A DNA stretch of 64,000 nt, from assembly GCA_964643885.1 (NCBI GenBank), contig CAZXUI010000015.1, positions 4,877 through 68,876 on the forward strand. The letters are read 5' to 3'. This DNA is from CAADGL01 sp964643885 (GTDB taxonomy: Bacteria; Planctomycetota; Phycisphaerae; UBA1845; Fen-1342). Both the position numbers and the translations under genes were made by a program. The notes under the pieces were generated by a model that was not told where the DNA came from, did not search any database, and saw only the letters and a program-made list of their open reading frames with translations. Below, one piece after another: positions 28,293-36,568 of the stretch; position 1 is the stretch's first letter, and each line of letters starts with the position of its first letter.

Positions 28293-29954
28293 ATGCCAGG
28301 CGCGAGCATTCCCGTCGGACGAGAGCTCGAATCAGCGGCGAATCCGCCGGTGATGCTCTGGCCGGTGCTGGCGGCGGCGACGCTGGTGCCGGTGGCGGTG
28401 CAGTGCGTGCTGTTCGCGCTGCGCGTGCCGCTGGGATTGCCGGGAAAGTTCACGTACGTCTATTCGCCGGTGGCGCTGTGGCGGGCCGCGGCGGTGCCCT
28501 GGGTGCTCGTGGCGGCGGTGCTGCTGGCGGCCGCGGTCTGGATGCTCGCCGGCGAGACGGTTGGCCGTCGGCGGCTGGGGCTCGTGCTGCTGGCGGCGGG
28601 GGCGGTCACGCTCGGCGGGTGGAGCTACCTTGCGCCGCCGCAGTTCGCCTCGCAGCATACGTTCAACATGCTCTCGCCATCGCACGACGGGGCGTTTCTG
28701 GCCGAGGCGCGGCGGATTCCCGACCTGCGGGCGTATCTGTCGTACTTTCCGGAGCGGGCGCGGACGCCGCCGGAGGCGATGCGCGGCACGCGCGTGATCA
28801 GCAATCCGCCGGGGGCGACGGTGCTGGCGGTCGCGACGCGCGCAGCCCTGGAGCGCTGGCCGGCGTTGGCCGGGGCGGTCGATTGGATGATCGAACCCGG
28901 GGGCCTTGAACCCGTGGCCCGGCGGCGAGTTCGAGAGGCGCTGGCGTTCTCGGTGGTGCTGCTGCTGATGTGGCTGGCGGCGGTGCCGGTGCTGTATGCG
29001 GTGGGGCGGGCGTTTCTGCCGCGTGCGGTAGCGGCCGTCTATGCGGTGTGCTGCGTGTTCACGCCGGCGACGCTGATGCTGTCGCCGGGCAAGGACCCGG
29101 CGCAGCTACTGACGCTGGGGTTGCCGCTGCTGCTGTGGCTGCGGGCGCGGGGGCGGGGCGGCGTGTGGCCGGCGATGGCTGCGGGGGCCGTGTTCGTCGC
29201 CGGTTGCGTGATGGGGTTGGTGCACGTGTGGCTGGCGCTGGTGGTACTGGCGGCGTCGGCGTGGGCGGAGCGGGTGCGGATCGGAGAATTGCTGGTGCGC
29301 GGGGTGCTGCCGGCCGCGGCGGGGGCGGCCGGGGCCGTGGTGTTGCTGGCGGCCGGGTGCGGATTGAATTTGCCGGCGGCGATGCAGGCGGTGGCGGCGG
29401 CGCAGGCGAGCGTGACGCGCGGGCCGGACGCGATGCCGCTGGCGTGGCAGATGCTGGGCGTGCCGCTGTTCCTGCAGTTCGCCGGGCCGGCGCTGTGGTT
29501 CTCGTTGAGCTTTTTTTTCGGCGGGCGACGAGAAGGCGGGCGGGACGCCCGCGCTCCCCGAGGGGACTCGTCCGTACCTCGGGGCGGCGAAGGCGTGCGG
29601 GGCGCCCGCGCTCCCCGTCAACTGTCACCTTTCACCTGTCACTCCGATGATGTGTCCGCCCGGTTCGGGCGGGGATTGCTGGCCGCGGCGGCGGTCGTGA
29701 TGGTCGGGACGGCGGGTTTCACGAACGCGGAGACGCCGCGGCTGTGGATTCCGTTTCTGCCGCTGATCCTGCTGGGGCTGCTTACGCAGGCGGCGTGGCT
29801 GCGCGGCCCGACTCGGTCGGCGGCCGGTGTGCTGGCGGTGCTAGTGGGTGCGCAGGTCATTGCGAGCGCGGCGCAATGGGTGTTGATGGATATGCGCGAG
29901 GCGGAGACGCGGCTGCTGGAGAGCGAGCCGGGCGGAGCGCGGTTTTTCGACTAA
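28293..29954 (+). CDS. Polytopic membrane protein, possible GT-C glycosyltransferase, with inserted palindromes
   Basis: About 553 residues from the ATG at 28293. Roughly ten hydrophobic segments with a large external loop after the second or third (SPSHDGAFLAEARRIPDLRAYLSYFP, RVISNPPGATVL) recall GT-C lipid-linked glycosyltransferases, but no DxD-type motif is clear. A hydrophilic stretch of about 40 residues (413-452) interrupts the membrane part. It reads GGRDARAPRGDS, then VRGARAPRQLSPFT, and is made of two family-A palindromes plus a CT-rich tail. The frame continues intact into further helices. It begins 52 bases after the MFS-PlsC gene, so they may be co-transcribed. Function not recognised. 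Confidence 0.78.
   Translation: MPGASIPVGRELESAANPPVMLWPVLAAATLVPVAVQCVLFALRVPLGLPGKFTYVYSPVALWRAAAVPWVLVAAVLLAAAVWMLAGETVGRRRLGLVLLAAGAVTLGGWSYLAPPQFASQHTFNMLSPSHDGAFLAEARRIPDLRAYLSYFPERARTPPEAMRGTRVISNPPGATVLAVATRAALERWPALAGAVDWMIEPGGLEPVARRRVREALAFSVVLLLMWLAAVPVLYAVGRAFLPRAVAAVYAVCCVFTPATLMLSPGKDPAQLLTLGLPLLLWLRARGRGGVWPAMAAGAVFVAGCVMGLVHVWLALVVLAASAWAERVRIGELLVRGVLPAAAGAAGAVVLLAAGCGLNLPAAMQAVAAAQASVTRGPDAMPLAWQMLGVPLFLQFAGPALWFSLSFFFGGRREGGRDARAPRGDSSVPRGGEGVRGARAPRQLSPFTCHSDDVSARFGRGLLAAAAVVMVGTAGFTNAETPRLWIPFLPLILLGLLTQAAWLRGPTRSAAGVLAVLVGAQVIASAAQWVLMDMREAETRLLESEPGGARFFD
29536..29616. repeat. Two family-A palindromes inside a coding region
   Basis: GCGGGCGGGACGCCCGC plus GCTCCCC at 29536-29559, and GTGCGGGGCGCCCGC plus GCTCCCC at 29595-29616. 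Both are translated in the same frame relative to the element, ending in ARAPR, within a cytoplasmic or periplasmic loop of the membrane protein. A CT/CA-rich stretch follows to about 29645. Confidence 0.75.
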
Positions 29955-30000
29955 CCGAGCCGTCGACCATTGCAGCTTGATGCCATCTTGCGACGACGCT

Positions 30001-30024
30001 GCGGGCGGGACGCCCGCGCTCCCC
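30001..30024. repeat. Family-A palindrome, convergent junction copy
   Basis: GCGGGCG-GGA-CGCCCGC followed by GCTCCCC, nearly identical to the copy at 29536. It lies in the 157-base gap between convergent genes and could act as a bidirectional terminator. Confidence 0.7.
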
Positions 30025-30111
30025 AAAGATCGCGATTCGAATCATGCCCCCGCGACGCCGCCCCAGGCTACCGCCGCCCGACGCAGCTCCGATCCGCGAG
30101 TACCGCCCGCC

Positions 30112-32247
30112 TCATCCCCCGTCGCCCGCCTGGCCCCGATCCCCCGCCGGCTGCGACGTCCCCACCGGCTGCGGGCCCGCAGTCGTCGGAAACTCGAACC
30201 GCTCGCTCGTCGCCGTCTTCATCTCGAGCGTCAGAAACCCGCGCCCGCCGGCCACGTCCGGCGCATCATCGAAATAGATCACCCGATGCGTCAGCCGCCC
30301 GATCGCCGCCGCACGCCGCAGCGTCTGAATCGGATCCACGAACGGCAGCGGAACCCGCGCGACAATCAGCGCTCCCTCGCGCTGCACCAGCAGCGACACC
30401 CAACGCGCCTGCGGCCGATTCTGAAGCGCCGCCCGGATCTCGCTGATCGGCTGCGTCGTCGCGAAACGCCGCTCGTTGCAGCCCACCAGCTCGTCGCCCA
30501 CCCGCAGGAAACCGTCCGACGGCCCGTGCCGCTCCACGCTCACCACCCGCAGCACGCGCCGCTCGGTGTCCTCCACCACGTCGATCCCCAGCCGCGCCCC
30601 GCCGCCGCCCGGCTGACGCGTCCGCCACCAGTCCTCGCTCAGAATCTCCGGCACGTACCGCTCGAAATAGTCCAGCCACAGCTCGCCCAGCCGCGCAATC
30701 GCGCTGCTCTCCATCAGCACGATCGTCTCGCTACCCGGCGGAATCGGCTGCCGCAAACCGGCGAACCGCCCCGCAATCGTCGCCCCCTCGCCGCGCCGCG
30801 CCGCCACGATCTGCCGCAGCCACTCCGCGTGCGTGCCGACGATCAGCACGTCGCGATCCACCGTCCAGCAGACGTGCACCTCGCCCACACTCGACGCCGA
30901 CTGCGCCGGCAGCTTGCTCGTCAGGTCCAGAATCTCGATTGTCGTCCCGCCCGGCCCCGGCGTGCTCCGCACCGGCGGCAAGGCCGGCTTGCCGCGCGAC
31001 GCCGCGTAGATCGAATACGCCGACGCCGTCGACACGACCATCGTCCGAAACGCCTCCCCCGCCGTCGCCGCTTCCGACGCAGCCACCACCATCGCCACGG
31101 CCGGCAGCGGCGGCGCATCGGCCGCCCGTCCCGGCGGCGCGATCACGCCGACCGTCGTGCACACCTGCGAACCCAGCGAACCAACCAGCCGCTCGGCCAC
31201 GTCGCTGTATTGCTGCAAATCCAGCAGCACTCGCAGCGCATGCCGCTCCGGCAGCCCGCGCACCGCCCGCAACCCGCCGACGAAGTCCACTCGCCCTTCC
31301 CACGCCGCCAGCGTCCGGGCCGGCAGCGATAACACCAGCGGCCGCTCCACCGGCTCCCCCGACGGCCGCGGCGGAAGCGCATCGCCCACCGCAGTCACGT
31401 GTAGCCGCGGACCCTCGCGGTGCAGCGCCAGAAGACACACCGTCGCCCCGCGCAGCGGACCCGGCAGTTCGGGCAGCGGCGCCGCCGCCCGCACCGGCGC
31501 CGACGCAGCCTGGCTCTCCGCCGCCGGCTGCGTCGCGGCCGCGAAGAGCGGATGCCGCCCCAGCCGCGCGAACAGCAGCGCATCCGGCTTCTCCGGCACG
31601 CGCGCCAGCAGCGCCTTGAAATCCGGGTCCTCGGCCAGCGTCTTCGGCCGGCCGGCCGCCTGAAACTCCAGCACCCGCCGCAGCGTCCCGCTCTTGGGCG
31701 TCAGGTCGCCGAAGACGAGCAGCCGATCGAGCTCGGCCACGCCGATGTTCGTTCCCAGCCGATACACGGGCGGCCCGGCGATTTCTTCGATCCTTTGAGC
31801 CTTCCAGCTCGCCAGCAGCTCGGCGATGTTCACATCCGGCGCCGGCTCGCACATCACCACGGCGTCCTGCGCCCGGCCGGGCCCCTCACCCGCGAACCCC
31901 ACCCGCCGCGAGAACAGCTTGCGAATCGCCTCCCCCGGCTCCATCCCCACCGTCGCCCGAATCTGCCGCCGCCAGGCCGCCACGTCCTCCGGCCGCGACG
32001 GCTGGCCGGCCAGCTCCGCCAGCGTCGTCCACAGCACCGGCTCGGTCAGCGGCAATAGCAGATCGCCGACGTTGCGGGCCTCGATGAACAGCCCCACGTC
32101 GGCCGGAGTCTGGGCGGCCAGCGAGTCACTGCCGCCGCGCGCCGGCGCCCAGCCGTTCAGCACCAGAGCGGCCGTCGCGGCAAGAAACGCACGCGCCGCC
32201 CGGCTCAGGAGCGGCGCTGATGACGAAACCGATGGGAGATTCTTCAC
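30112..32247 (-). CDS. Secreted protein with C-terminal PDZ-like domain, in the sigma/anti-sigma operon
   Basis: 711 residues from a GTG at 32247. The N-terminal signal region (RAFLAATAALVLNGWAPA) is followed by a mature part opening with ADVGLFIEARNVGDLLLPLTEPV, a pattern seen in large planctomycete secreted proteins (DUF3352-like). Near the C-terminus VVSVERHGPSDGFLRVGDELVGCN is a PDZ-like ligand-binding fold. No protease residues are visible. It begins 18 bases after the anti-sigma gene on the same strand, so it may sense or be controlled by that sigma circuit. Function not recognised. Confidence 0.8.
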   Translation of the reverse strand: MKNLPSVSSSAPLLSRAARAFLAATAALVLNGWAPARGGSDSLAAQTPADVGLFIEARNVGDLLLPLTEPVLWTTLAELAGQPSRPEDVAAWRRQIRATVGMEPGEAIRKLFSRRVGFAGEGPGRAQDAVVMCEPAPDVNIAELLASWKAQRIEEIAGPPVYRLGTNIGVAELDRLLVFGDLTPKSGTLRRVLEFQAAGRPKTLAEDPDFKALLARVPEKPDALLFARLGRHPLFAAATQPAAESQAASAPVRAAAPLPELPGPLRGATVCLLALHREGPRLHVTAVGDALPPRPSGEPVERPLVLSLPARTLAAWEGRVDFVGGLRAVRGLPERHALRVLLDLQQYSDVAERLVGSLGSQVCTTVGVIAPPGRAADAPPLPAVAMVVAASEAATAGEAFRTMVVSTASAYSIYAASRGKPALPPVRSTPGPGGTTIEILDLTSKLPAQSASSVGEVHVCWTVDRDVLIVGTHAEWLRQIVAARRGEGATIAGRFAGLRQPIPPGSETIVLMESSAIARLGELWLDYFERYVPEILSEDWWRTRQPGGGGARLGIDVVEDTERRVLRVVSVERHGPSDGFLRVGDELVGCNERRFATTQPISEIRAALQNRPQARWVSLLVQREGALIVARVPLPFVDPIQTLRRAAAIGRLTHRVIYFDDAPDVAGGRGFLTLEMKTATSERFEFPTTAGPQPVGTSQPAGDRGQAGDGG

Positions 32248-32265
32248 AAGGATGTCTGTCGGCGA

Positions 32266-32931
32266 TCAGAGCGGAATGCGGTTGCTCTCCGCGACCACGG
32301 GCTCGGGCTTCTCGCCCGCCGATGGCAGCAGGAGATGGAAGAACTGCCCCTCCGCGAATCGCGTCGACTGATCCGTGAACTCTTCCGGCAACTCCAGGTT
32401 GCCGAGGAATTGCCAGATGTCGGCCGCGACGTCGTTGCGGAGCGGCCGGCCCTCGGCCAGCGCCGACGCGACCTGTGACTGAAGCGCCCGCTGAAGCTCC
32501 GCCCACACGTCCTCTTCGCGGTCCACCACGTCGCGAGCGTCGCTGGAAGCGATGCGAGCCGAATCATTCGTCACCGCGGGCTGCGTCGACCAGAGCCGTG
32601 GCCCAAATACGACCGCAAATACGATCACCGCCGCCGCCTGAATCGTAATCCCGGCCGCGATCGTCCAGCGCCGCCGCCGCAGGGCACGCGTCGCCGCCTG
32701 CGCGGCCGCCTTTTCGGCCACCGCCGCCATCACGCGGTCGGTGAAATCATCGGAGAGCGCCGCCGTCCGGCGGTCGGTGCCGATCACGTGCAACGCGGCT
32801 TCCATCGTCGCCAGCGTGCGCTGGCAGCGCGTACAACGCACGCGGTGCGCCTCGAACTCCAGCCGCAGCGAGCCGCTGAGCTGCCCGTCGAGGTGCGCGT
32901 CAACCAGCCTTTCGAGATCCGAGCAATTCAT
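32266..32931 (-). CDS. Anti-sigma factor with zinc-binding (ZAS) motif
   Basis: 221 residues from the ATG at 32931. The N-terminal domain MNCSDLERLVDAHLDGQL with HRVRCTRC (H-x3-C-x2-C) is the zinc-containing anti-sigma fold that clamps ECF sigma factors. A single membrane helix near residues 90-110 (WTIAAGITIQAAAVIVFAVV) carries the signal from outside, and about 110 residues lie beyond it. The gene starts 8 bases after the ECF sigma gene, the usual cognate arrangement. It likely holds that sigma at the membrane until a periplasmic signal releases it. Confidence 0.88.
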   Translation of the reverse strand: MNCSDLERLVDAHLDGQLSGSLRLEFEAHRVRCTRCQRTLATMEAALHVIGTDRRTAALSDDFTDRVMAAVAEKAAAQAATRALRRRRWTIAAGITIQAAAVIVFAVVFGPRLWSTQPAVTNDSARIASSDARDVVDREEDVWAELQRALQSQVASALAEGRPLRNDVAADIWQFLGNLELPEEFTDQSTRFAEGQFFHLLLPSAGEKPEPVVAESNRIPL

Positions 32932-32939
32932 GACCAACC

Positions 32940-33554
32940 TCACGCGTGACGCGAATCGCCCGCGCTCACGTCGCTCACCCAGCTCCCGGACGACCAGTCG
33001 CCGGGAAGCTCGCTCCTCAGGATTGTACGCAGCTTCTCGCGCGCCCGATGCAGGTGACTCTTCACCGTCACCGCCGGCATGTCGAGAACCTGTCCGATTT
33101 CCTGGCAACTCTTGCCCTCGCGGTAGAACAGCAGCACCGCACTCTTCTGTGCCGGCGACAATTCGTCCACCGCGTCCCAGATCACGTCCCGCAGGTGCCG
33201 CGCCTCCTCACTGCTGGCCAGCACCTCCGACGCATCCCCACCGCCGTCGCCGAACTGGCTCAGGTCCACCTCGGCCGCGGCGTGCTTGCGCTTCCGCATC
33301 TGGTTCAGGCACAGCCGGTACGCGATCGTGAACAGCCACGTGCTGAACGCATACTGCTCCGAGTAGCTGCTCAGCGACTCATAGGCCCGCACGAACGCGG
33401 CCTGGCACACGTCCTCGGCTTCGTGATGATCGCGCAGCATCCGCCACACGAACGAGAACAGCCGATCCTTGTACGAATCGACCAGCTCTCGAAACGCATC
33501 GGCGTGACCGCGCCGAGCCCGGGCGATCAGACGCTGCTCATCCTGTCGCGACAT
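32940..33554 (-). CDS. ECF RNA polymerase sigma factor (RpoE/SigW type)
   Basis: 204 residues from the ATG at 33554, with GGAG 7 bases upstream; a start at 33641 would add an uncharacteristic 29 residues. Region 2: DAFRELVDSYKDRLFSFVWRML, HHEAEDVCQAAFVRAYESL and FSTWLFTIAYRLCLNQMRKRKH. Region 4: LSPAQKSAVLLFYREGKSCQEIGQVLDMP then AVTVKSHLHRAREKLR. It should direct transcription of a stress or envelope regulon, restrained by the zinc anti-sigma encoded next. Usually the operon is autoregulated; no convincing ECF-type promoter was identified by eye. Confidence 0.94.
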   Translation of the reverse strand: MSRQDEQRLIARARRGHADAFRELVDSYKDRLFSFVWRMLRDHHEAEDVCQAAFVRAYESLSSYSEQYAFSTWLFTIAYRLCLNQMRKRKHAAAEVDLSQFGDGGGDASEVLASSEEARHLRDVIWDAVDELSPAQKSAVLLFYREGKSCQEIGQVLDMPAVTVKSHLHRAREKLRTILRSELPGDWSSGSWVSDVSAGDSRHA

Positions 33555-33629
33555 GCACGGCTCCGCGGAGCGGCTGATGCGCCGGATGTCCTCGTCACAC
33601 CTCTTTGTACAGATCGATCCGAGGCGTGG

Positions 33630-33657
33630 TTGCGGCCGCACCGCCCCCTGCTAGACT
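33630..33657 (+). promoter_or_regulatory. Promoter directly before smpB
   Basis: TTGCGG (33630-33635), a 16-base spacer and TAGACT (33652-33657), 11 bases before the smpB ATG. The predicted transcript would have almost no leader. Confidence 0.45.
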
Positions 33658-33668
33658 CTAATTTGCCT

Positions 33669-34136
33669 ATGTCCAAAGGTCCAGATCAATCCCCCCGCAT
33701 CCAGAATCGAAAGGCCTCCTTCCGCTTCGAAATCCTCGAGAAGCTGGAGGCCGGAATCTCTCTAACTGGTAGTGAGGTCAAGAGCTTACGGCAAGGCCGG
33801 GCCTCCATCGAGGAGGCCTACGCCCTCGTCCGGGACGGCGAAGTTTTCCTAAGGGACTGCAATATCCAGCCTTACGACCACGCCGGCCCGCGCCAGCACA
33901 AGCCCGTCCGCGACCGCCGCCTGCTCCTGCATCGCCGCGAAATCAAGCACCTCCTCTCCCAGGTGACCCAGAAAGGACTCACCCTGATACCCCTGACCAT
34001 GTATTTCAACGACCGCGGCCTGGTAAAGCTCTCGCTGGCCGTCTGCCGCGGAAAGAACGTCGCCGACAAAAGGTCCGATATCCGAAAACGCGAGGACAAA
34101 CGCGACATGGAACGCGCCATGCGCCGCCGCCGCTGA
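33669..34136 (+). CDS. smpB: SsrA-binding protein SmpB
   Basis: 155 residues, the normal size. SmpB binds tmRNA (ssrA) and brings it to stalled ribosomes for trans-translation. Family motifs are clear: NRKASFRFEILEKLEAGISL, GSEVKSLRQGRASIEEAYA, the RDRRLLLHRREI segment, and a basic C-terminal tail (KREDKRDMERAMRRRR) that enters the mRNA channel. The ATG at 33669 has no Shine-Dalgarno sequence and lies 11 bases after a -10-like box, so the mRNA may be leaderless. No ssrA gene was seen in the window. Confidence 0.97.
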   Translation: MSKGPDQSPRIQNRKASFRFEILEKLEAGISLTGSEVKSLRQGRASIEEAYALVRDGEVFLRDCNIQPYDHAGPRQHKPVRDRRLLLHRREIKHLLSQVTQKGLTLIPLTMYFNDRGLVKLSLAVCRGKNVADKRSDIRKREDKRDMERAMRRRR

Positions 34137-34193
34137 ATCGGCGCCGCGAATTCGACCTCTCGAACGATCCGCCCCTCTGGGCGAGGGCCGCCG

Positions 34194-35495
34194 ATGAACG
34201 ACCCCGCAGCAACTCAGCCGGGCGTAACCAACACACCCGAAGCAGCCCCGGCTCCGCCCCTCGCAGCCCGCCCATCCGCCCGCCGGACCGCCGTCCTCGC
34301 GCTCGCCGTTTTCCTCGGAGCGGCTGCCGTCTACTCCGCCAGCGCGATCATCGCCGGCCAGACCAGCTCACCCCAGCACGCCTACTTCAATCACCTCGCC
34401 GCCGCCTTCCTCGACGGCCGCCTGCACCTGGCCGACCCGCCCGGTCTGAGCGACCTGACCGAATACGACGGCCGCTGGTACGTCCCCTTTCCACCGCTCC
34501 CGGCCCTCATCATGCTCCCCTGGGTCGCGCTGGCCGGCCTGGCCCGCACCAACACGATGGTCTTCTCGATCCTCTTCGCGGCCGGCACGTGCGCGCTCGT
34601 CTATCTCCTGCTCGACCGCCTCGCCGCGCGCCGCTGGATCACTCTCGAGCCCGCGGGACACGTGCTGCTCGCTGCGATGCTCGCCGTCGGCAGCGTGCTC
34701 TGGTGGGTCACCGTCGCCGGCAGCGTCTGGCATCTCGCCCACGTCTTCACGACCTTCTTCGTCGCACTCGCCGCGCTGCTCGCCGCCGGCTCGCGCTCCC
34801 CCTGGCTCGCGGCTGCGGCCCTCGCCCTCGCCGTCACCGGCCGGCCGAACATTCTGCTCGCCTGGCCGCTGCTCGCGGGGCTCGCCGCCCAGCGGATGCG
34901 CGACGAGCGCGGCCGCGTCGACCGGCGCGCGTTCACCCGCTGGTGCTGGCAGTCGGCCATCCCACTCGCGATCAGCCTCGCCGCTCTGGCGGCCTACAAC
35001 TACGCCCGTTTCGACAACCCGCTCGACTTCGGCTACACGCGCCAGAACGTCAACGCCGAGGTCATGGGCGACCTGCACGAGAAAGGCCAGTTCCACTACA
35101 GCTTCATCCCCCGCAACCTCTATTGGATGCTCCTGGCGCTCCCTGATTGGCCGCGCGGCATCACCTGGCCGCAGGCCGACCCCCACGGCCTGAGCATCTT
35201 CCTCACCACGCCGCCGCTGCTGCTGCTTTGGCTCGCTCGCGGCCGCAGTGACCCGCTCGCCCGCGGCGCCTGGACCGCGCTCGGCCTGCTGCTGATCCCC
35301 GTGATCACCTACTACAACACGGGTTGGATGCAGTTCGGCTACCGCTTCAGCCTCGACTTCATGGTCCCGGCCGTCGTGCTGATCGCGGCCGGATTGCGGC
35401 GTGTCGACCTGCCGGTCGTCACCCTTGTGCTGCTCGGCGTGGCGGTGAACACATGGGGCGTGCTCGTCTGGTTCACGCGGTGGCTCAGCTACTGA
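34194..35495 (+). CDS. Polytopic membrane protein, GT-C/ArnT-like glycosyltransferase candidate
   Basis: 433 residues with about nine membrane helices. After the first helix comes a large loop, HAYFNHLAAAFLDGRLHLAD and DGRWYVPFPPLPALIML, that resembles the acceptor or catalytic loops of family 39-like lipid-linked sugar transferases. A further conserved-looking loop is FDNPLDFGYTRQNV. No adjacent glycan genes identify the sugar. It lies 57 bases after smpB and 67 before queC on the same strand. General class is fairly sure, specific reaction unknown. Confidence 0.78.
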   Translation: MNDPAATQPGVTNTPEAAPAPPLAARPSARRTAVLALAVFLGAAAVYSASAIIAGQTSSPQHAYFNHLAAAFLDGRLHLADPPGLSDLTEYDGRWYVPFPPLPALIMLPWVALAGLARTNTMVFSILFAAGTCALVYLLLDRLAARRWITLEPAGHVLLAAMLAVGSVLWWVTVAGSVWHLAHVFTTFFVALAALLAAGSRSPWLAAAALALAVTGRPNILLAWPLLAGLAAQRMRDERGRVDRRAFTRWCWQSAIPLAISLAALAAYNYARFDNPLDFGYTRQNVNAEVMGDLHEKGQFHYSFIPRNLYWMLLALPDWPRGITWPQADPHGLSIFLTTPPLLLLWLARGRSDPLARGAWTALGLLLIPVITYYNTGWMQFGYRFSLDFMVPAVVLIAAGLRRVDLPVVTLVLLGVAVNTWGVLVWFTRWLSY

Positions 35496-35527
35496 TCACT
35501 GCAACCGACGCCGAACCAGCCCCTCGC

Positions 35528-35556
35528 TTGGGCCGCGGCCGCCGCGCGAGTATCCT
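35528..35556 (+). promoter_or_regulatory. Promoter directly before queC
   Basis: TTGGGC (35528-35533), a 17-base spacer and TATCCT (35551-35556). The queC GTG start is only 6 bases beyond the -10 box, so the transcript would begin at the start codon itself. Confidence 0.4.
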
Positions 35557-35562
35557 CACGGC

Positions 35563-36303
35563 GTGAGCACCGCAACGCCCGCAGTCATCCTGCTCTCCGG
35601 CGGCCTCGACAGCGCCACGACGCTCGCCATCGCCCGCGCCGCCGGACACGCGCTCCTCGCGCTCAGCTTCCGCTACGGCCAGCGGCACGCGCTGGAGCTC
35701 GACGCGGCCGCGCGGCTGGCCGCCCGCGCCGGCGTCGCCGAACACAAGATCGTCGAAATCGACCTGCGCACCTTCGGCGGCTCAGCGCTCACCGCCGACC
35801 TCCCCGTCCCCAAGGACGCACCGCTGCCGCCCAGCCTCGCCCCCGGCACCCCGCCGGCCGCGGGCGACATCCCCATCACCTACGTCCCCGCCCGCAACAC
35901 GATCTTCCTGGCTTACGCCCTCGCTTACGCCGAGGTCCGCGCCGCGACGGACATCTACATCGGCGTCAACGCGCTCGACTACAGCGGCTATCCCGACTGC
36001 CGCCCCGAGTTCATCGATGCGTTTGGGCGGCTCGCCGCCCTGGCCACGCGCTGCGGGGTCGAGGGCCGCCCCATCCGCATCCAGGCCCCGCTGCTGCACC
36101 TGCGAAAATCCGAAATCATCCGCCGCGGACGCGAGCTCGGCGTCGATTACGGCCTCACGCGAAGCTGCTATGACCCGGACGCCCACGGTCGCGCATGCGG
36201 CCACTGCGACAGTTGCCGCCTCCGCCTGGCCGCATTCGCCGAGCTTGGGCTGGCCGACCCCGCGCCCTACCAGGGCTCCACCCCCGATTCCGGCTCCCGA
36301 TAA
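35563..36303 (+). CDS. queC: 7-cyano-7-deazaguanine synthase
   Basis: 246 residues. Converts 7-carboxy-7-deazaguanine to preQ0 with ATP and ammonia, for queuosine in tRNA or deazaguanine DNA. The PP-loop ATP pyrophosphatase motif SGGLDSATT is at residues 11-19. The VPARNTIFLAYALAYAE and GVNALDYSGYPDCRPEF segments are diagnostic. The zinc site is the four-Cys set RSCYDPDAHGRACGHCDSC. Start is a GTG at 35563, supported by a promoter that would place the transcript start there. No other queuosine genes are adjacent and I saw no preQ1 riboswitch upstream. Confidence 0.97.
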   Translation: MSTATPAVILLSGGLDSATTLAIARAAGHALLALSFRYGQRHALELDAAARLAARAGVAEHKIVEIDLRTFGGSALTADLPVPKDAPLPPSLAPGTPPAAGDIPITYVPARNTIFLAYALAYAEVRAATDIYIGVNALDYSGYPDCRPEFIDAFGRLAALATRCGVEGRPIRIQAPLLHLRKSEIIRRGRELGVDYGLTRSCYDPDAHGRACGHCDSCRLRLAAFAELGLADPAPYQGSTPDSGSR

Positions 36304-36353
36304 CAGTTCCGCCGGCGGCCCGGAATCGCCCGCCCCGCTCGCCGGTTTTCGAC

Positions 36354-36382
36354 TTGGGAAAAGCTCTCAGCCGTGCTACCAT
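36354..36382 (+). promoter_or_regulatory. Candidate promoter for the dockerin-bearing sugar dehydrogenase
   Basis: TTGGGA (36354-36359), a 17-base spacer and TACCAT (36377-36382) in the 265-base gap after queC. It would give a leader of about 180 bases. The rest of the gap shows no gene I can support. Confidence 0.4.
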
Positions 36383-36568
36383 GTCGCGGAGGATGGTCGC
36401 CTCACGCGAGTCGAGCGCGACAGGGATGGGCAAGTGGCGTTCTCTCACTGACTTACGGGCCGAACTTCCGCCGGTCGGAAAGCGCGCAGCGGCTGCGGCT
36501 CATTCGCCGCCACCGTCGTCGCCGACCGAAGCATGACCCCGCTGGTCCCCACAACACGGAGAGTGAAG

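Noticed and set aside
32299..32325. Additional family-A palindrome copy in the anti-sigma gene
   Set aside because: Only a GGGCTTCTCGCCCG core is shared and the flanks do not match; likely chance in a GC-rich context.
35497..35562. preQ1 riboswitch before queC
   Set aside because: The 67-base gap shows no preQ1-like pseudoknot, and the predicted promoter leaves no room for a leader.
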